Assembly (NCBI GenBank): GCA_017439085.1
Contig: JAFRTU010000021.1
Location: forward strand, 1-39,532
DNA from: Clostridia bacterium
Lineage (GTDB): Bacteria; Bacillota; Clostridia; Christensenellales; Christensenellaceae
Length of the DNA: 39,532 bases
Reading direction: 5' to 3'
In this document: one piece after another, positions 31,066-39,423 of the stretch
Layout: each line of letters opens with the position of its first letter
How positions within the stretch are numbered: the first letter of the stretch is position 1
The notes under the pieces: model-generated
Seen by the model: the letters and a program-made list of their open reading frames with translations, nothing else
Database searches by the model: none
Told to the model about the DNA's origin: nothing
Position numbers and translations under genes: made by a program

Positions 31066-31096
31066 AGCCTTCGTGGAAATACCGCGGGGGCTTTTT
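31066..31096 (+). terminator. Terminator before the phage HNH gene
   Basis: An 11-bp stem allowing G-U pairs, 31066-31076 with 31082-31092, loop AAATA, followed by TTTTT (31092-31096). It would end the early/middle phage transcript. Confidence 0.65.
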
Positions 31097-31118
31097 GCAT
31101 GTCCAAAGGAGGTACGAA

Positions 31119-31478
31119 ATGCCAAAGAAACCAAAACGACCATGTTCTTCTCCTGGTTGTCCGGAACTGACAGATGGACGTTTTTGTCCGGAGCATGCCA
31201 AAAAGGAAGCTTCTCGTTATGAAAAATATCAGAGAGATCCTGAAACGAGGAAGCGTTACGGTCGTGCATGGAAAAGAATACGTGACCGTTACATTGCAGT
31301 CCATCCACTATGTGAAGAGTGTAAAAGACAAGGAAAGCTGACACCAGCAACTGAAGTGCATCATATCCTCCCCTTGGCACGAGGTGGGACACACGATGAA
31401 AGCAACCTAATGGCTCTTTGTACTCCTTGTCACTCTGCTATCACAGCAAGAGATGGAGACCGTTGGCCATCCCGGTAG
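31119..31478 (+). CDS. HNH endonuclease (phage)
   Basis: A 119-residue HNH nuclease of the type encoded beside terminase genes in cos phages, where it helps cut DNA during packaging. It has an N-terminal zinc-type cluster (CSSPGCPEL, then FCPEHA), CEECKRQGK, and the HNH core EVHHILPLARGGTHDESNLMALCTPCH. ATG at 31119 follows an excellent AAAGGAGGT ribosome site; the frame is open upstream through the terminator, which is not coding. The terminase small subunit follows after 113 bases. Confidence 0.92.
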   Translation: MPKKPKRPCSSPGCPELTDGRFCPEHAKKEASRYEKYQRDPETRKRYGRAWKRIRDRYIAVHPLCEECKRQGKLTPATEVHHILPLARGGTHDESNLMALCTPCHSAITARDGDRWPSR

Positions 31479-31591
31479 GGGGGAGTCGAATCTCTACAGC
31501 CTTTTAAGTGGACAACGGGCGTGGGGCTTCGTGCAAAAAGGCGCAGTTTCAAACGGGGTAATACCCCCTTAATAAGAAATGAGGTGAGTTA
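31479..31591 (+). other. HNH-terminase gap, possible cos region
   Basis: 113 bp without a gene. It starts with a G-run next to the HNH stop and contains a GGGGT/ACCCC hairpin at 31555-31567. In cos phages with this gene order the packaging site is usually here. No defined cut site can be read from the sequence. Confidence 0.3.
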
Positions 31592-32143
31592 ATGGCCAAA
31601 GATGGTACAAATCGAGGTGGTGCCCGTATTGGATCTGGTCAGAAAAAGAAAGCACTTATAGATAAAATCGCTGAGGGAAATCCCGGTAAAAGAAAACTGG
31701 AAGTTATTGAATTTAAAAACACCGCAGAACTTCAAGGACAGGAGATGCCACAGCCAAGGGCTATGCTTTCAGCAGTACAAAAGGATGGTAAAACATTAGT
31801 AGCTAGCGAAATTTATGAGCTTACGTGGAAATGGCTTGAGGAGCGAGGGTGTGCACATCTAGTTCTACCACAGCTATTAGAAAGATATGCCATGAGTGCT
31901 GCTAGGTGGATACAGTGTGAGGAAGCAATAAGTGAGTTTGGTTTTCTTGCTAAACATCCAACTACTGGCAACGCTATCCAAAGTCCATACGTTTCCATGA
32001 GCCATAATTTTATGAGCCAAACCAACAGACTCTGGATGGAAATATATCAGATCGTTCGTGAAAACTGTGCGACAGAGTATTCCGGTGCAAATCCACAGGA
32101 TGATGTAATGGAACGACTGTTGACTGCCCGTAGAGGTAAATAA
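31592..32143 (+). CDS. Phage terminase small subunit, P27 family
   Basis: DNA-recognition subunit of the packaging motor. The 183-residue protein starts MAKDGTNRGGARIGSGQKKK, typical for the P27 family, then has GNPGKRKL, LERYAMSAARWIQCEEAI and SYVSMSHNF-like helical stretches (here SPYVSMSHNFMSQTNRLW), with a basic C-terminus. ATG follows GAGGTGAG. The gene looks complete, but the large terminase gene that should follow is missing: directly after its stop codon the sequence becomes a serine recombinase fragment. Confidence 0.9.
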   Translation: MAKDGTNRGGARIGSGQKKKALIDKIAEGNPGKRKLEVIEFKNTAELQGQEMPQPRAMLSAVQKDGKTLVASEIYELTWKWLEERGCAHLVLPQLLERYAMSAARWIQCEEAISEFGFLAKHPTTGNAIQSPYVSMSHNFMSQTNRLWMEIYQIVRENCATEYSGANPQDDVMERLLTARRGK

Positions 32144-32735
32144 TGATACCTTTAAAAGACGGATTCATTCATCTGGTACAAGAAAATACATTGCTTGGTG
32201 CTGCAGTAAGCATATCAGCAATATAACGGAATGTTCCATGCAGTTCATTCGAGATGAAGATATAAAGACTGCATTTGTTACGATGATGAATAAACTCATA
32301 TTCGGTCAGAAGTTTATATTAAGACCACTTTTTCATGGGTTACGTAACCAAAACAATGCAGCGAGTTTTCGTAGAATTGAAGAGTTGGAAACTAAAATTG
32401 AAAACAACATGGAGCAGAGCCAAGTACTGACAGGTTTAATGGCCAAAGGGTATCTGGAACCTGCTCTGTTTAATAAAGAAAAGAATGCACTGGAGGCAGA
32501 AAGAGAAAGGCTTCTTGCCGAAAAGGATCAACTTACTCGTTCCGTCAATGGCAATTTTGCTAAAGTAGATGAAGTTGACCGTCTGCTTAAGTTTGCCACT
32601 AAGTCCAAAATGCTCACAGCTTATGAGGATGAGTTGTTTGAAGATTACGTAGAGAGGATTATTGTCTTTTCACGGGAGGAAGTAGGTTTTGAATTAAAAT
32701 GTGGAATCACATTGAAGGAAAGGTTGGTGAATTAG
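32144..32735 (+). pseudogene. C-terminal fragment of a large serine recombinase (first of three)
   Basis: From about 32144 the frame reads DTFKRRIHSSGTRKYIAWCC and on through an ECSM and FIRDEDIK stretch to 32735, ending FELKCGITLKERLVN. This is the zinc-ribbon, coiled-coil and tail part of a large serine recombinase (full length about 500-550 residues). The catalytic and DNA-binding parts are gone. The join to the terminase gene is at about 32141-32147. A product could start at the ATG at 32238 (165 residues) but would have no catalytic domain. Confidence 0.8.
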
Positions 32736-32843
32736 ATGGGTCACACACCCTATGGATATAGAATTGAAGATGGAAAAGCTGTTGTGGATGAAAAGACTTC
32801 TGAGCAGGTAAAAGAATTATTTTCCGGATACTTGGCAGGCCTT

Positions 32844-33020
32844 CCTATGGTTTTAGAAGCAGCTCTGCAACTTGTACTTGGATTAACTCAAGGTATTTTA
32901 GATGCCCTTCCAGTGCTGATCGCGGCTTTGCCAGCCATTATTACTGGCATAGTAGATTTTGTTATAGGCGCAATACCTCAAATAATCGAGGCTGGTATTA
33001 CACCTCTTATTGATTTGTTT
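32844..33020 (+). pseudogene. Phage tape-measure protein fragment (downstream part)
   Basis: In the frame of the upstream recombinase half, this piece encodes PMVLEAALQLVLGLTQG, ALPVLIAALPAIITG and GAIPQIIEAGITPL: repeating hydrophobic units with LP(x)LI spacing, typical of the transmembrane repeat region of siphophage tape-measure proteins. It continues naturally from the fragment at 33721-33894 (GLLDNL + PMVLEAA), suggesting the insert was circular before insertion. Confidence 0.65.
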
Positions 33021-33251
33021 GAGGTTCATGCGGATAACACACCGGGATATGAAGTACAGGAAGCCAGACTTTCCTTATTTGTTAAAGGTAGTTATACAGC
33101 TATAAAAAATGCAATTGTCCGCACTCTTCTAGGTGCGGATTTTACGATAACGGATCGTCGATACATCGGACATGAGGATGATACCGATTATCATCATTAT
33201 GCCATAGATGTGGCTAAACCATATGAATTTCAATTGGAAAAGGAGGAATAA
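33021..33251 (+). pseudogene. C-terminal piece of a phage tail/head-tail protein
   Basis: Reads about FEVHADNTPGYEVQEARLSLF to FQLEKEE. Placed directly before the major tail protein gene (4 bases), it is probably the end of the tail-terminator-type gene that precedes it in siphophages; I infer this from position, not from a motif. Its 5' part is replaced by tape-measure sequence at about 33020. Confidence 0.45.
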
Positions 33252-33254
33252 AAC

Positions 33255-33605
33255 ATGGCTACAATCGGTCTTGATAGACTTTATTATGCAAAAATCACCG
33301 AAGATGACAACGGTGATGAAACCTATGATACACCGATGCCGCTGGCAAAAGCAATCAGTGCAGAACTTTCCGTTGAGCTTGCTGAGGCCACTCTTTATGC
33401 CGATGATGGTGCCGCTGAAATTGTCAAAGAATTTAAAAGTGGTACCCTAACTCTCGGTATTGATGATATAGGGGTAGCAGCTGCAGGAGATTTAACAGGA
33501 GCAACCATTGATGACAACCATGTACTCATTTCAACCAGTGAGGATGGAGGGGCTCCTGTTGCAATTGGCTTTAGAGCACAAAAAGCAAACGGTAAATACC
33601 GATAA
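33255..33605 (+). CDS. Phage major tail protein, phi13 family, probably shortened
   Basis: A 116-residue protein starting MATIGLDRLYYAKITEDDNG, with PLAKAISAELSVELAEATLY and ATIDDNHVLISTSEDGGAPV. This matches the N-terminal two thirds of phi13-type major tail proteins, which form the tail tube (usual length about 180-200). It ends NGKYR-stop where relatives seem to continue, so it may be truncated. ATG follows AAAAGGAGGAA. It lies inside the 1.05-kb insert in the recombinase gene and has no partner tail genes, so it is not expected to function. Confidence 0.65.
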   Translation: MATIGLDRLYYAKITEDDNGDETYDTPMPLAKAISAELSVELAEATLYADDGAAEIVKEFKSGTLTLGIDDIGVAAAGDLTGATIDDNHVLISTSEDGGAPVAIGFRAQKANGKYR

Positions 33606-33675
33606 GCAAGCCAATAGGTGTAAGCCATGTTTCCTCTTCGGTACGATTTAAATGAACTGTCCCGTAATATAAAAG

Positions 33676-33706
33676 CCGGGTAAAGAGTTCATTCTCGTTT
33701 ACCCGG
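33676..33706 (+). terminator. Hairpin after the major tail gene
   Basis: Stem CCGGGTAAAGAG (33676-33687) with CTC-G-TTTACCCGG (33694-33706), one bulged base, 6-nt loop. T-runs follow at a distance (33715-33720), so it may be the normal phage terminator after the tail tube gene. Confidence 0.5.
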
Positions 33707-33720
33707 TTTGCACGTTTTTT

Positions 33721-33894
33721 GAGTCATCTTCAGATTCTACATTTCTCTTGGTTGAAACACTTCCAGCGCTAATTACAGCAGGTATTCAAATGATTGGCAC
33801 CATAATAAGTGGAATTGCAGAAGCTCTGCCACAGTTAATTCCCGCTGCAGTTTCAGCGGTGGTACAAATCGTACAGGGGCTTTTGGATAACCTT
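33721..33894 (+). pseudogene. Phage tape-measure protein fragment (upstream part)
   Basis: Reads VETLPALITAGIQMIGTIIS, then AEALPQLIPAAVSAVVQIV and QGLLDNL, the same repeat type as at 32844-33020. It ends at CCTT (33891-33894), where recombinase sequence resumes. Confidence 0.65.
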
Positions 33895-34203
33895 TCTTTG
33901 AAGGAAGCTGCTAAAAAAGCTGGGATAGATTGTTATCATGCCACAGCAGGTAAGATGTTGCAGAACAAGCACTACCTAGGCGATGAATTTTACCCTCCCA
34001 TTATTGATGAGGAGACATTTGAAAAAGCCAGAGAAGAAAAACGAAAACGAGCAGAAAAGCTCGGGAGGATAAGGGAACCTAAAGATGAACCGAAAACGGA
34101 TTACCCTGTAAAGTTCAAAGCAAAACCTCTGGTGCAAAAATATGAAGACCCATACAAGCAGGCGGAATATGCCTACAGTTTGATAGAAAGTGAGGTGTAA
34201 CAA

Positions 34204-35775
34204 GTGGCAGTGAGTAGAAATGTCACAGTGATTCCGGCAATTAAACGAGTCGGAAATAATAAAACTAGTGAGAGCAAACCCAAAATACGAGTGGCTGCTT
34301 ACTGTCGTGTTTCAACGGATAGTGAGGAGCAGGCTTCAAGTTATGAAATTCAGATTGAACATTATACAAACTATATTAAGAAAAACAAGGAATGGGAATT
34401 GGCAGGGATTTTTGCGGATGATGGTATCACAGGTACAAATACCAAAAAGCGTGAAGAGTTCAACCGCATGATTGAGGAATGTATGTCAGGAAAAATAGAC
34501 ATGATCATTTCAAAATCCATCAGCCGATTTGCCAGAAACACGTTAGACTGCCTTAAATACATCCGTCAGTTAAAAGATAAAAACATCGCTGTATTCTTTG
34601 AAAAAGAAAATATCAACACCATGGATTCCAAGGGTGAAATTATGCTGACTATTATGGCTTCCCTTGCCCAACAGGAAAGCCAATCCTTAAGTCAGAACGT
34701 TAAGCTGGGCATTCAGTATCGATATCAACAAGGTGAAGTCCAGGTCAACCATAAGCGTTTCCTTGGATACACCAAGGATGAAAACAAGCAACTAGTCATC
34801 GACCCCGAGGGTGCAGAGGTTGTTAAACGGATTTATAGAGAGTACCTTGAAGGAGCTAGTCTTTTACAAATATCAAGAGGACTAGAAGCAGACGGTATTC
34901 TTACAGCGGCAGGCAAAGCCAAATGGAGACCAGAAACACTAAAAAAGATATTGCAGAATGAAAAGTACATCGGTGATGCCCTTCTACAAAAGACATATAC
35001 GGTTGATTTCCTTTCTAAAAAGCGGGTCAAGAATAACGGCATCGTTCCCCAGTATTATGTAGAAAACAGCCATGAGCCGATTATTCCAAGGGAGCTTTTT
35101 ATGCAAGTTCAAGAAGAGATGGTTCGAAGAGCAAATCTTCGTGGCCGCAAAGGCGGTAAAAAGCGAGTCTATAGCAGCAAGTATGCTTTATCGAGTATTG
35201 TTTACTGCGGACACTGCGGCGATATTTACCGACGGGTACATTGGAATAACAGAGGCTACAAGTCTATTGTTTGGAGATGTGTTAGCCGATTGGAGGAAAA
35301 AGGGTCTGAATGCACTGCTCCTACCATAAACGAGGAAACATTGCAGACAGCAGTGGTCAAGGCTATTAACGAGCTTTTGGCTAACAAAGAACCCTTCCTC
35401 TCAACCTTGCAGAAAAACATAGCTACTGTATTTAATGAAGAAAATGATAATGCCACCGATGATATTGATGGCAAATTGGAAGAATTACAACAACAGCTTC
35501 TTATACAAGCAAAGTCCAAGAATGACTATGAAGATGTGGCTGATGAAATTTACCGCCTTCGAGAATTGAAGCAAAATGCACTTGCAGAGAATGCAGAGCG
35601 TGAAGGAAAAAGGCAACGAATCGCTGAAATGACTGATTTCTTAAATGAACAATCCTGCGAGTTGGAGGAATATGATGAGCAATTAGTAAGGCGGCTTATT
35701 GAAAAAGTTACGGTATTTGATGATAAGCTCACTGTTGAATTTAAATCAGGTGTTGAAATAGATATTGAGATATAG
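34204..35775 (+). CDS. Large serine recombinase, intact (third of three)
   Basis: Site-specific DNA integrase/excisionase of 523 residues. The resolvase catalytic domain (about 28-175) has the nucleophile serine 37 in [13 protein letters not shown] and [11 protein letters not shown]. The recombinase domain follows (about 195-300, [19 protein letters not shown]), then the zinc ribbon ([11 protein letters not shown] with the later WRCVSR and SECTAP), a coiled coil (about 435-480) and the C-terminal tail. It starts with GTG at 34204, four bases after the split recombinase gene, with AGGTG as ribosome site. All catalytic elements look intact, so this could be the enzyme that moves the element; partner recombinases are broken. 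Confidence 0.95.
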   Translation: MAVSRNVTVIPAIKRVGNNKTSESKPKIRVAAYCRVSTDSEEQASSYEIQIEHYTNYIKKNKEWELAGIFADDGITGTNTKKREEFNRMIEECMSGKIDMIISKSISRFARNTLDCLKYIRQLKDKNIAVFFEKENINTMDSKGEIMLTIMASLAQQESQSLSQNVKLGIQYRYQQGEVQVNHKRFLGYTKDENKQLVIDPEGAEVVKRIYREYLEGASLLQISRGLEADGILTAAGKAKWRPETLKKILQNEKYIGDALLQKTYTVDFLSKKRVKNNGIVPQYYVENSHEPIIPRELFMQVQEEMVRRANLRGRKGGKKRVYSSKYALSSIVYCGHCGDIYRRVHWNNRGYKSIVWRCVSRLEEKGSECTAPTINEETLQTAVVKAINELLANKEPFLSTLQKNIATVFNEENDNATDDIDGKLEELQQQLLIQAKSKNDYEDVADEIYRLRELKQNALAENAEREGKRQRIAEMTDFLNEQSCELEEYDEQLVRRLIEKVTVFDDKLTVEFKSGVEIDIEI

Positions 35776-35842
35776 GATATCAGAAATGGCGACCAAATGA
35801 GAGGTGTTACTTCCTTGATTGGTGGCTTTTCTTATTTACGGA

Positions 35843-35900
35843 TTGACTTTGACTGTGAATATACGTATAATAATATCAACAATGTTGTTGATATTATTAT
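35843..35900 (+). promoter_or_regulatory. Promoter with 34-bp palindromic operator
   Basis: TTGACT (35843-35848), 17 bp, TATAAT (35866-35871): near-perfect promoter. Overlapping the -10 is a perfect palindrome with 15-bp arms and a 4-base centre: ATAATAATATCAACA (35867-35881) and its complement (35886-35900). It covers the transcription start, as expected for a repressor site; on RNA it would form a hairpin in the leader just before the AAGGAG ribosome site. Confidence 0.7.
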
Positions 35901-35918
35901 TAATAAGGAGTGGACAAC

Positions 35919-36164
35919 ATGATTGATGTAAATGAGCTATTGGAAGAAGCTATTAGAGAAACTGAAAATCTAAATGATGGCGAAGTTTTTCTTGTTAAAG
36001 ATTTATTCAAGGGATATGTGTGGAATAGGATACCCAGAAAGGATCGACTTCTGCTTGGAACGTTATTTTTAAACCATGTTAGCAAAATGAATGGTAATTT
36101 AAAGGCTATTGAAAAGACTTCATCTAATCAGCAGAGGTATAAAAAGACAATTGATAAGTTTTAA
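35919..36164 (+). CDS. DUF1413 family small protein
   Basis: An 81-residue cytoplasmic protein. GEVFLVKDLFKGYVWNRIPR followed by RLLLGTLFLNHV matches DUF1413, a small family common on Firmicute plasmids and integrative elements; function unknown. The ATG at 35919 is 8 bases after AAGGAG; the in-frame GTG at 35910 overlaps the ribosome site and is not used. It has its own strong promoter with a palindromic operator. It may itself be regulatory, but no helix-turn-helix is evident. Confidence 0.75.
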   Translation: MIDVNELLEEAIRETENLNDGEVFLVKDLFKGYVWNRIPRKDRLLLGTLFLNHVSKMNGNLKAIEKTSSNQQRYKKTIDKF

Positions 36165-36266
36165 CTATCTTTTGTGAAATTAAAAAAATTATAAATATGT
36201 TGAGTAGAAGCAAAAGATTTGGCTTGGAATTTTTACAGCAGTGAATCGATAAAAGGAGCATGCTTG

Positions 36267-37136
36267 ATGGTAGATAATATTATTAAATCAGTAGCAGAGA
36301 AATTATCCTCTCTGTCTTATATAGAAGGTATTGTTTTAGGTGGTTCACGTGCAAGGGGCACCCATACAGAGGATTCGGATATAGATATCGGCATCTATTA
36401 CAATTCAGAATCATTTGACATAAATACTATTAATCAATTCGCTACAAAGCTGGATGATGAGCATAGAAATAACCTTGTTGTACCTCCCGGAGCATGGGGT
36501 GATTGGATTAATGGCGGCGGATGGTTAGTCATAAACGGGTATCATGTGGATTTAATTTTACGTGATATTAAACGTGTGGAACAAATAATGAAAGATACAG
36601 AGCACGGAATTGTTACTGCCAATTATCAGACTGGGCATCCCCATGGTTATATTAGTGCAATGTATCGAGGAGAATTAGCGATTAGCAAAATACTATATGC
36701 TAAGAATGAAAGCTTATGCGAATTAAAAAAACAGGCAGAAACTTATCCCAATGCTTTGCAGAAAAGTTTAGTTAACTTTTTTATGTTTGAAGCAGGGTTC
36801 TCTTTAATGTTTGTAAAAGCAAATTCGGGAACAGACGATAAATATTATATTGCGGGTCATGTTTTTCGTATAGTTTCATGTTTAAATCAAGTGTTATTTG
36901 CATGTAATAATGCTTATTGTATCAACGAAAAGAAAGCTATAAAACTGCTTGAAACTTTTGAACATAAACCTGAAAAATATACCGAGAAGGTAAATCATAT
37001 TTTTGAAGTACTCGGTATCTCACTTTTTGAATGCTACGACATGACCGAGAAGCTTTATAATGAAGTGAATGAAATTGTATCGGAGATAAATAACTTTTTA
37101 AACGAGGAGAGTTCAGATGAAAGAAAACAAATATGA
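36267..37136 (+). CDS. Nucleotidyltransferase-domain protein (resistance-cluster associated)
   Basis: A 289-residue protein with an N-terminal polymerase-beta-like nucleotidyltransferase domain: GIVLGGSRARGTHTEDSDID (GGS and the D-x-D metal ligands), followed by a third acidic position in GYHVDLILRDI. The C-terminal part is alpha-helical. Such proteins resemble aminoglycoside and lincosamide adenylyltransferases, but I cannot assign a drug. The ATG at 36267 follows AAAGGAG by 8 bases; the longer frame from 36219 lacks a ribosome site. Its stop lies inside the start of the methyltransferase gene (20-base overlap). The same pair is often seen before aadE in Gram-positive resistance blocks (recalled, not checked). 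Confidence 0.85.
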   Translation: MVDNIIKSVAEKLSSLSYIEGIVLGGSRARGTHTEDSDIDIGIYYNSESFDINTINQFATKLDDEHRNNLVVPPGAWGDWINGGGWLVINGYHVDLILRDIKRVEQIMKDTEHGIVTANYQTGHPHGYISAMYRGELAISKILYAKNESLCELKKQAETYPNALQKSLVNFFMFEAGFSLMFVKANSGTDDKYYIAGHVFRIVSCLNQVLFACNNAYCINEKKAIKLLETFEHKPEKYTEKVNHIFEVLGISLFECYDMTEKLYNEVNEIVSEINNFLNEESSDERKQI

Positions 37137-37851
37137 TGATAATATATTTTTTCAAAAATACAGTCAAATGAGTCGCTCGCAGAAAGGACTGGCTGGTGCG
37201 GGAGAATGGGAGACTTTGAAAAAGATGCTACCTGATTTTAAGGGTAAGCGTGTGCTTGATTTAGGATGCGGCTATGGATGGCACTGTATATATGCGATGG
37301 AAAACGGTGCTTCCTCTGTAGTAGGTGTTGATATTTCTCATAAAATGCTCGAAGTAGCAAAAGGAAAAACCCATTTTCCACAGATTGAATATGAATGCTG
37401 TGCCATAGAAGATGTGGATTTCCCAGAGGAGAGCTTTGATGTAATACTAAGTTCGCTTGCGTTTCATTATGTAGCAGACTATGAGAATTTAATAAAAAAG
37501 ATATATAGGATGCTGAAGGCTGGTGGCAATTTAGTTTTTACAGTTGAACATCCTGTTTTTACTGCTCATGGAACACAAGACTGGTATTATAACGAAAAAG
37601 GAGAAATACTGCATTTCCCGGTGGACAATTATTATTATGAGGGCAAACGGACAGCTATGTTTTTGGAAGAAAAGGTTACAAAATATCATAGAACACTGAC
37701 CACATATCTAAACACACTGCTTTCAAATAGTTTTATAATAAATCAGATTGTGGAGCCACAGCCGCCAGAGAACATGATGGATATTCCGGGGATGGCGGAT
37801 GAAATGCGACGCCCAATGATGCTGATTGTATCGGCAAAAAAGAAGATGTAA
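37117..37851 (+). CDS. Class I SAM-dependent methyltransferase
   Basis: A 244-residue small-molecule-type methyltransferase. SAM-binding motif I is RVLDLGCGYGWHCIYA (about 45-60), motif II VVGVDISHKMLEVA, motif IV FDVILSSLAFHYVADYENL, and motif V-VI LKAGGNLVFTVEHPVF. This UbiE/MenG-like subgroup methylates small molecules; there is no sign of an rRNA methylase (Erm) pattern. It overlaps the nucleotidyltransferase gene by 20 bases and precedes aadE by 32 bases. Role in drug resistance is unproven. Confidence 0.9.
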   Translation: MKENKYDDNIFFQKYSQMSRSQKGLAGAGEWETLKKMLPDFKGKRVLDLGCGYGWHCIYAMENGASSVVGVDISHKMLEVAKGKTHFPQIEYECCAIEDVDFPEESFDVILSSLAFHYVADYENLIKKIYRMLKAGGNLVFTVEHPVFTAHGTQDWYYNEKGEILHFPVDNYYYEGKRTAMFLEEKVTKYHRTLTTYLNTLLSNSFIINQIVEPQPPENMMDIPGMADEMRRPMMLIVSAKKKM

Positions 37852-37883
37852 TAATATAGAAAAAATAAACGAGGAGTATGTAA

Positions 37884-38792
37884 ATGAGATCAGAAAAAGA
37901 AATGATGGATTTAGTACTTTCTTTAGCAGAACAGGATGAACGTATTCGAATTGTGACCCTTGAGGGGTCACGCGCAAATATTAATATACCTAAAGATGAA
38001 TTTCAGGATTATGATATTACATATTTTGTAAGTGATATAGAACCGTTTATATCTAATGATGACTGGCTTAATCAATTTGGGAATATAATAATGATGCAAA
38101 AGCCGGAGGATATGGAATTATTCCCACCTGAAGAAAAGGGATTTTCCTATCTTATGCTATTTGATGATTACAATAAAATTGATCTTACCTTATTGCCCTT
38201 GGAAGAGTTAGATAATTACCTAAAGGGCGATAAATTAATAAAGGTTCTAATTGATAAAGATTGTAGAATTAAAAGGGACATAGTTCCGACTGATATAGAT
38301 TATCATGTAAGAAAGCCAAGCGCAAGGGAGTATGATGATTGCTGCAATGAATTTTGGAATGTAACACCTTATGTTATTAAAGGATTGTGCCGTAAGGAAA
38401 TTTTATTTGCTATTGATCATTTTAATCAGATTGTTCGCCATGAGCTGCTGAGAATGATATCATGGAAGGTCGGCATCGAAACAGGCTTTAAATTAAGTGT
38501 AGGCAAGAACTATAAGTTTATTGAAAGGTATATATCCGAGGATTTGTGGGAGAAACTTTTGTCCACCTACCGGATGGATTCCTATGAAAACATATGGGAA
38601 GCATTATTTCTATGCCATCAATTGTTCAGGGCGGTATCCGGTGAGGTGGCGGAAAGGCTTCATTATGCCTATCCGGAGTATGATAGGAATATAACAAAAT
38701 ATACCAGGGACATGTATAAAAAATACACTGGTAAAACCGGCTGCCTGGATAGCACATATGCCGCTGATATAGAAGAGAGGCGGGAACAGTGA
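37884..38792 (+). CDS. aadE: Aminoglycoside 6-adenylyltransferase ANT(6)-Ia
   Basis: Adenylates position 6 of streptomycin, giving resistance. The 302-residue sequence is recognisable as ANT(6)-Ia: start MRSEKEMMDLVLSLAEQDER, the nucleotidyltransferase motif TLEGSRANINIPKDEFQDYD, YNKIDLTLLPLEELDNY, and ending YAADIEERREQ. Length is the usual 302. Ribosome site GAGGAG before the ATG. The stop overlaps the GTG start of sat4, as in the classic aadE-sat4-aphA-3 cluster of Tn5405-type elements. Confidence 0.96.
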   Translation: MRSEKEMMDLVLSLAEQDERIRIVTLEGSRANINIPKDEFQDYDITYFVSDIEPFISNDDWLNQFGNIIMMQKPEDMELFPPEEKGFSYLMLFDDYNKIDLTLLPLEELDNYLKGDKLIKVLIDKDCRIKRDIVPTDIDYHVRKPSAREYDDCCNEFWNVTPYVIKGLCRKEILFAIDHFNQIVRHELLRMISWKVGIETGFKLSVGKNYKFIERYISEDLWEKLLSTYRMDSYENIWEALFLCHQLFRAVSGEVAERLHYAYPEYDRNITKYTRDMYKKYTGKTGCLDSTYAADIEERREQ

Positions 38793-39331
38793 TTACAGAA
38801 ATGAAAGCAGGGCACCTGAAAGATATCGATAAACCCAGCGAACCATTTGAGGTGATAGGTAAGATTATACCGAGGTATGAAAACGAGAATTGGACCTTTA
38901 CAGAATTACTCTATGAAGCGCCATATTTAAAAAGCTACCAAGACGAAGAGGATGAAGAGGATGAGGAGGCAGATTGCCTTGAATATATTGACAATACTGA
39001 TAAGATAATATATCTTTACTACCAAGACGATAAATGCGTCGGAAAAGTTAAACTGCGAAAAAATTGGAACCGGTACGCTTATATAGAAGATATCGCCGTA
39101 TGTAAGGATTTCAGGGGGCAAGGCATAGGCAGCGCGCTTATCAATATATCTATAGAATGGGCAAAGCATAAAAACTTGCATGGACTAATGCTTGAAACCC
39201 AGGACAATAACCTTATAGCTTGTAAATTCTATCATAATTGTGGTTTCAAAATCGGCTCCGTCGATACTATGTTATACGCCAACTTTGAAAACAACTTTGA
39301 AAAAGCTGTTTTCTGGTATTTAAGGTTTTAG
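38789..39331 (+). CDS. sat4: Streptothricin N-acetyltransferase SAT-4
   Basis: Acetylates the beta-lysine of streptothricin (nourseothricin). The 180-residue GNAT-fold protein matches SAT-4 as I recall it: MITEMKAGHLKDIDKPSEPF at the start, the acidic run QDEEDEEDEEADCLEY, the acetyl-CoA motif DFRGQGIGSALI, and the end NNFEKAVFWYLRF. It starts with GTG overlapping the aadE TGA (GTGA). Confidence 0.97.
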   Translation: MITEMKAGHLKDIDKPSEPFEVIGKIIPRYENENWTFTELLYEAPYLKSYQDEEDEEDEEADCLEYIDNTDKIIYLYYQDDKCVGKVKLRKNWNRYAYIEDIAVCKDFRGQGIGSALINISIEWAKHKNLHGLMLETQDNNLIACKFYHNCGFKIGSVDTMLYANFENNFEKAVFWYLRF

Positions 39332-39423
39332 AATGCAAGGAACAGTGAATTGGAGTTCGTCTTGTTATAATTAGCTTCTTGGGGTATCTTTAAATACTGT
39401 AGAAAAGAGGAAGGAAATAATAA

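Larger units (their letters stand above)
32736..34200 (+). pseudogene. Short serine-recombinase-associated gene split by a phage insertion (second of three)
   Basis: The first 36 codons (32736-32843) read MGHTPYGYRIEDGKAV to FSGYLAGL. The frame then changes to phage sequence and resumes at 33892 with LSLKEAAKKAG, running to SLIESEV at 34200. Joined at CTT, the halves give a continuous recombinase-domain protein of about 139 residues, as found between two large recombinases in Firmicute elements. The interruption is 1051 bp, flanked by CCTT at 32840-32843 and 33891-33894. The reading frame is destroyed. The apparent ORFs at 32736-33251 and 33748-34200 are chimeras of this gene and phage tail genes. 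Confidence 0.78.

Noticed and set aside
36267..37136. Naming the nucleotidyltransferase as a specific lnu or ant gene
   Set aside because: The metal-binding motif is present, but I do not recognise the full sequence as a characterised resistance enzyme.
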